64,000 nt of DNA from Bordetella petrii (GTDB lineage: Bacteria; Pseudomonadota; Gammaproteobacteria; Burkholderiales; Burkholderiaceae_B), in NCBI RefSeq assembly GCF_017356245.1, contig NZ_JAFMZZ010000001.1:343073-407072 (forward strand). Direction: 5' to 3'. Numbering within the stretch: position 1 is the first letter of the stretch; every line of letters starts with the position of its first letter. Below, piece after piece: positions 61,848 to 64,000 of the stretch. A model generated the notes under the pieces. That model was given only the letters and a program-made list of their open reading frames with translations. It did no database searches and had not been told where the DNA came from. The position numbers were made by a program, and so were the translations under genes.

Positions 61848-62600
61848 TCAACCCGCCAGGTTCCACTTCTTCAGGATGCCGTCGATGGTGCCGTCGGCTT
61901 TCAGCTTGGTCAGTGCCTTGTTGATGCGCGCCAGCAGCTCGGTGTCGTCCTGGCGTGTGGCGATACCCAGGCTGCCGACCACGATGGGCTCGTAGCTCTT
62001 GGCCATTTTCAGATTGGGGTAGGCGCCCTTGGCGATGATGCTGGCCGCGATGGGATAGTCCATGAAGCCGCCCTGGATGCGCCCGGCATTGGCGTCGCGC
62101 ATCATGTCGGGCGGGTTGTCGTACAGCTTGACCTCTTTGAACATGCCGCTTTTCTGGATGGGCTGGACAAATGCCGTGCCCACCTGCACGCCCACCGTCA
62201 TGCCTTTCATGTCGGCGAACGACTTGTATTGCTTGTTGTCGTCTTTAGGCACCATGAAGCCTTCGCCGTAGCGGTACACGGGTTCGGAAAAACTCACCAC
62301 CTTCTTGCGGGGCTCGGTGATGAACATGGCGGCCGAGATCAGGTCGATGCGCTTGGAGGTCAGCGAGCCGATCAGGGCCGAGAACGCCATGGGCTCGATC
62401 TTTACCTCGAAGCCGGCTTCCTTGCCGACCGCCTTGATGATGTCGACCATCACCCCTTCGATGGTGTTGGTCTTGGTGTCCAGGAACGTAAACGGGCTGC
62501 CGGTGGGCGTGGAGCCGACCTTCAGCACAGTTTGCGCCTGGGCGGCACCGCCCAGCGCCAGCGTGGCGGCCAGGGCGGCCGCCATGATCTGCAGTTTCAT
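61848..62600 (-). CDS. Polar amino acid ABC transporter binding protein
   Basis: The 250-residue periplasmic protein has a signal peptide (MKLQIMAAALAATLALGGAAQAQ) and the SBP3 fold: VLKVGSTPTGSPFTFLDTKTNTIEGVMVDIIKAVGKEAG and KGMTVGVQVGTAFVQ. It delivers substrate to the permease and ATPase that follow. The exact ligand cannot be told. Confidence 0.94.
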   Translation of the reverse strand: MKLQIMAAALAATLALGGAAQAQTVLKVGSTPTGSPFTFLDTKTNTIEGVMVDIIKAVGKEAGFEVKIEPMAFSALIGSLTSKRIDLISAAMFITEPRKKVVSFSEPVYRYGEGFMVPKDDNKQYKSFADMKGMTVGVQVGTAFVQPIQKSGMFKEVKLYDNPPDMMRDANAGRIQGGFMDYPIAASIIAKGAYPNLKMAKSYEPIVVGSLGIATRQDDTELLARINKALTKLKADGTIDGILKKWNLAG

Positions 62601-62698
62601 GGAAATTCTCCCCTGCTGTTGTGGAAAGCAAGGCGCGCATCGCGCGCCGGTAGTGCGCCTGCCTGCCGCCGGCCATGCCGGCACCCGGCCAGCGCGGT

Positions 62699-63361
62699 TT
62701 ACGGGCTGGTCTCCTTGTAGTCGATGCGGCTGATGGCCCAGATGACTTCGGCGACATCCGAGCCCGGGTTGCGCCAGCGCCGCGGCGTACGGCTGGCATA
62801 GCAGAAACTGTCGCCCGCGCGCAGCAGCATGACCTGGTCTTCGACCCAGAGTTCGAGTGTGCCTTGCAGCACCAGACCGATCTGTTCGCCCATGCCGGTC
62901 GAGAACAGGTCATCCCCGGTGGATCCGCCCGGGGCGATGCGGGCCCGACACAGGTCCAGGCTGCGCCCGGCGGGCGGGGTGTACATCTCTTTGTGGATGC
63001 CTTTGTCGAGCAGGTCGACGCGGCGGTGCGAACCGGCACGCGCCACGCGGCCGGCGGCCTCGCCGTCGCCCTGGCCGGCCCCGCGCAGCAGCGAATCGAC
63101 CGACACGCCGAACTGCCTGGCCAGGAGGCCCAGGATTTTCACTGAAGGTGAACTCAGGCCGCGCTCGACCTGGCTGAGCAGGCCCACCGAGATGCCGCAG
63201 GCCTTGGCCACCTGCACCAGAGACAGACTGTGCTGCTTGCGCAACTGGCGCAGCTGCTGGCCCAGCCAGAAGTCGATCACCGAGGCGGGCGCCGGCTCGC
63301 GCGCCGTGCGCGCGGGGCGTTGTGCAGCAAGATCATCGGGGGCGGCGGCCAGGCTCGTCAT
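62699..63361 (-). CDS. XRE-cupin transcriptional regulator, PuuR-like
   Basis: The 220-residue protein has an N-terminal XRE HTH (LGQQLRQLRKQHSLSLVQVAKACGISVGLLSQVERGLSSPSVKILGLLARQFG) and a C-terminal cupin (GSTGDDLFSTGMGEQIGLVLQGTLELWVEDQVMLLRAGDSFCYAS). PuuR and relatives repress amine catabolism genes. It is upstream of, and on the same strand as, the transporter and oxidoreductase genes. Confidence 0.9.
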   Translation of the reverse strand: MTSLAAAPDDLAAQRPARTAREPAPASVIDFWLGQQLRQLRKQHSLSLVQVAKACGISVGLLSQVERGLSSPSVKILGLLARQFGVSVDSLLRGAGQGDGEAAGRVARAGSHRRVDLLDKGIHKEMYTPPAGRSLDLCRARIAPGGSTGDDLFSTGMGEQIGLVLQGTLELWVEDQVMLLRAGDSFCYASRTPRRWRNPGSDVAEVIWAISRIDYKETSP

Positions 63362-63457
63362 ATGAAATTTTCATATAGACATAATTTTCAATGCTAGCAG
63401 CCCGGCCGGGCTCGGCAAGGTGGGAACTTCCCTAGTGTGCCGTCCCGCAGGCGGACG

Positions 63458-64000
63458 TCACTTGCCGAGGGTAGCCAGGTAGCGCTCGTCGGCGGGCGTG
63501 AGCCAGCCGTTGGCGCGGGCGCGTTCAAGCAGGTCGGGCCGGCGCACGGCGGTAAGCCGCAGCGACTGTTCGCGCCGCCAGCGGGCGATGTTGGCATGGT
63601 GGCCGCTGAGCAGCTCGGCCGGCACCGGCTGCCCGGCATGGACTTCGGGGCGGGTGTAATGCGGGCTGTCGAGCAGGCCCGACAGCGTGTCGTTGAATGA
63701 ATCCTGCAGCGCGGAATCGCCGTCGTTCAAGGCGCCGGGCAGCAGGCGGACCGCGGCATCGATGACCGCCAGCGCGGCGACTTCGCCGCCTGACAGGACG
63801 AAATCGCCCAGCGAGATTTCATCCGTGACGCAGCGGTCGATGAAGCGCTGGTCGATGCCTTCGTAGCGGCCGCAGATCAGGACGGCGCCGGAACTGGCGG
63901 CCAGCGACTCGGCGCACTGCTGATCGTAGCGGCGGCCGGTGGGCGACATCAGCACCACGGGGGCCTGCGCCAGGCCCTGATCCGCGCGGCCGGCCTGGGC
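63458..64000 (-). CDS. trmD: tRNA (guanine-N1-)-methyltransferase TrmD, partial
   Basis: The SPOUT trefoil-knot enzyme methylates G37 of tRNA. The visible C-terminal part has [50 protein letters not shown] and a DNA-binding-like tail [29 protein letters not shown]. The N-terminus lies beyond the right edge; the frame stays open to 64000. Confidence 0.95.
   Translation of the reverse strand, partial: AQAGRADQGLAQAPVVLMSPTGRRYDQQCAESLAASSGAVLICGRYEGIDQRFIDRCVTDEISLGDFVLSGGEVAALAVIDAAVRLLPGALNDGDSALQDSFNDTLSGLLDSPHYTRPEVHAGQPVPAELLSGHHANIARWRREQSLRLTAVRRPDLLERARANGWLTPADERYLATLGK

Overview
The window is a high-GC betaproteobacterial chromosome segment, most like the Alcaligenaceae (Bordetella/Achromobacter group; Bordetella petrii-like is a reasonable guess, inferred from gene order only). 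Supporting signs are the clusters rpsU-dnaG-rpoD and ndk-rlmN-rodZ-ispG-hisS-yfgM-bamB-der-hisC-hfq-hflX-hflK-hflC-hisZ-purA, the use of HisZ, a Bug-type tricarboxylate receptor, and a TctD/TctE-like two-component pair. Most start codons were chosen by family alignment and Shine-Dalgarno position, so several differ from the longest possible reading frame.

Layout. 1-233: 3' end of a MetR-like LysR regulator. 249-1879: recX and recA with a LexA box. 2112-6156: TctD/TctE-like two-component system and an MHS-family transporter. 6157-20321: a mixed chromosomal region holding rdgC, an aspartate carbamoyltransferase with an N-terminal extension, small lipoproteins, the initiator tRNA, a MocR regulator, an Lrp regulator, a YSC84 lipoprotein, and a minus-strand catabolic cluster (gamma-glutamyltransferase-like enzyme, Bug receptor, FAD oxidoreductase) beside a decayed IclR regulator.

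21120-31374: a roughly 10.2 kb integrated element with visibly lower GC. It is bounded by a perfect 50-bp direct repeat of the 3' end of a CAU-anticodon tRNA gene. It encodes a tyrosine recombinase, an AlpA regulator, a primase/polymerase-VapE helicase fusion, a lone HK97-type major capsid protein, small unknown proteins and a Zn-ribbon protein. At the tRNA-side end is a two-gene module: a HEPN-like protein with an R-x4-H motif followed by a PIN-like nuclease. I see no portal, terminase, protease or tail gene, so the element looks like a phage satellite (PICI-like) rather than a prophage. The HEPN/PIN pair is the best candidate here for an undescribed defence or toxin-type system.

31326-43788 and on to 52926: housekeeping genes, almost all on the minus strand (tRNA, rpoD, dnaG, rpsU, a phosphoribosyltransferase, purA, hisZ, hflC, hflK, hflX, hfq, hisC, der, bamB, yfgM, hisS, ispG, rodZ-like, rlmN, ndk). 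53252-56137: valS. 56173-59091: a MipA/OmpV outer-membrane protein divergent from a QseB/QseC-type two-component pair. 59088-63361: a PuuB-like FAD oxidoreductase with a polar amino acid ABC transporter and an XRE-cupin regulator, probably one amine or amino-acid utilisation locus. 63458-64000: trmD, cut by the window edge.

Functional links. The element uses its recombinase and repeated arm-type sites for integration, its primase-helicase for replication, and probably a helper phage for the packaging functions it lacks. It has replaced the terminator of the tRNA it entered. The core clusters couple translation, histidine and isoprenoid synthesis, outer-membrane assembly and protein quality control.
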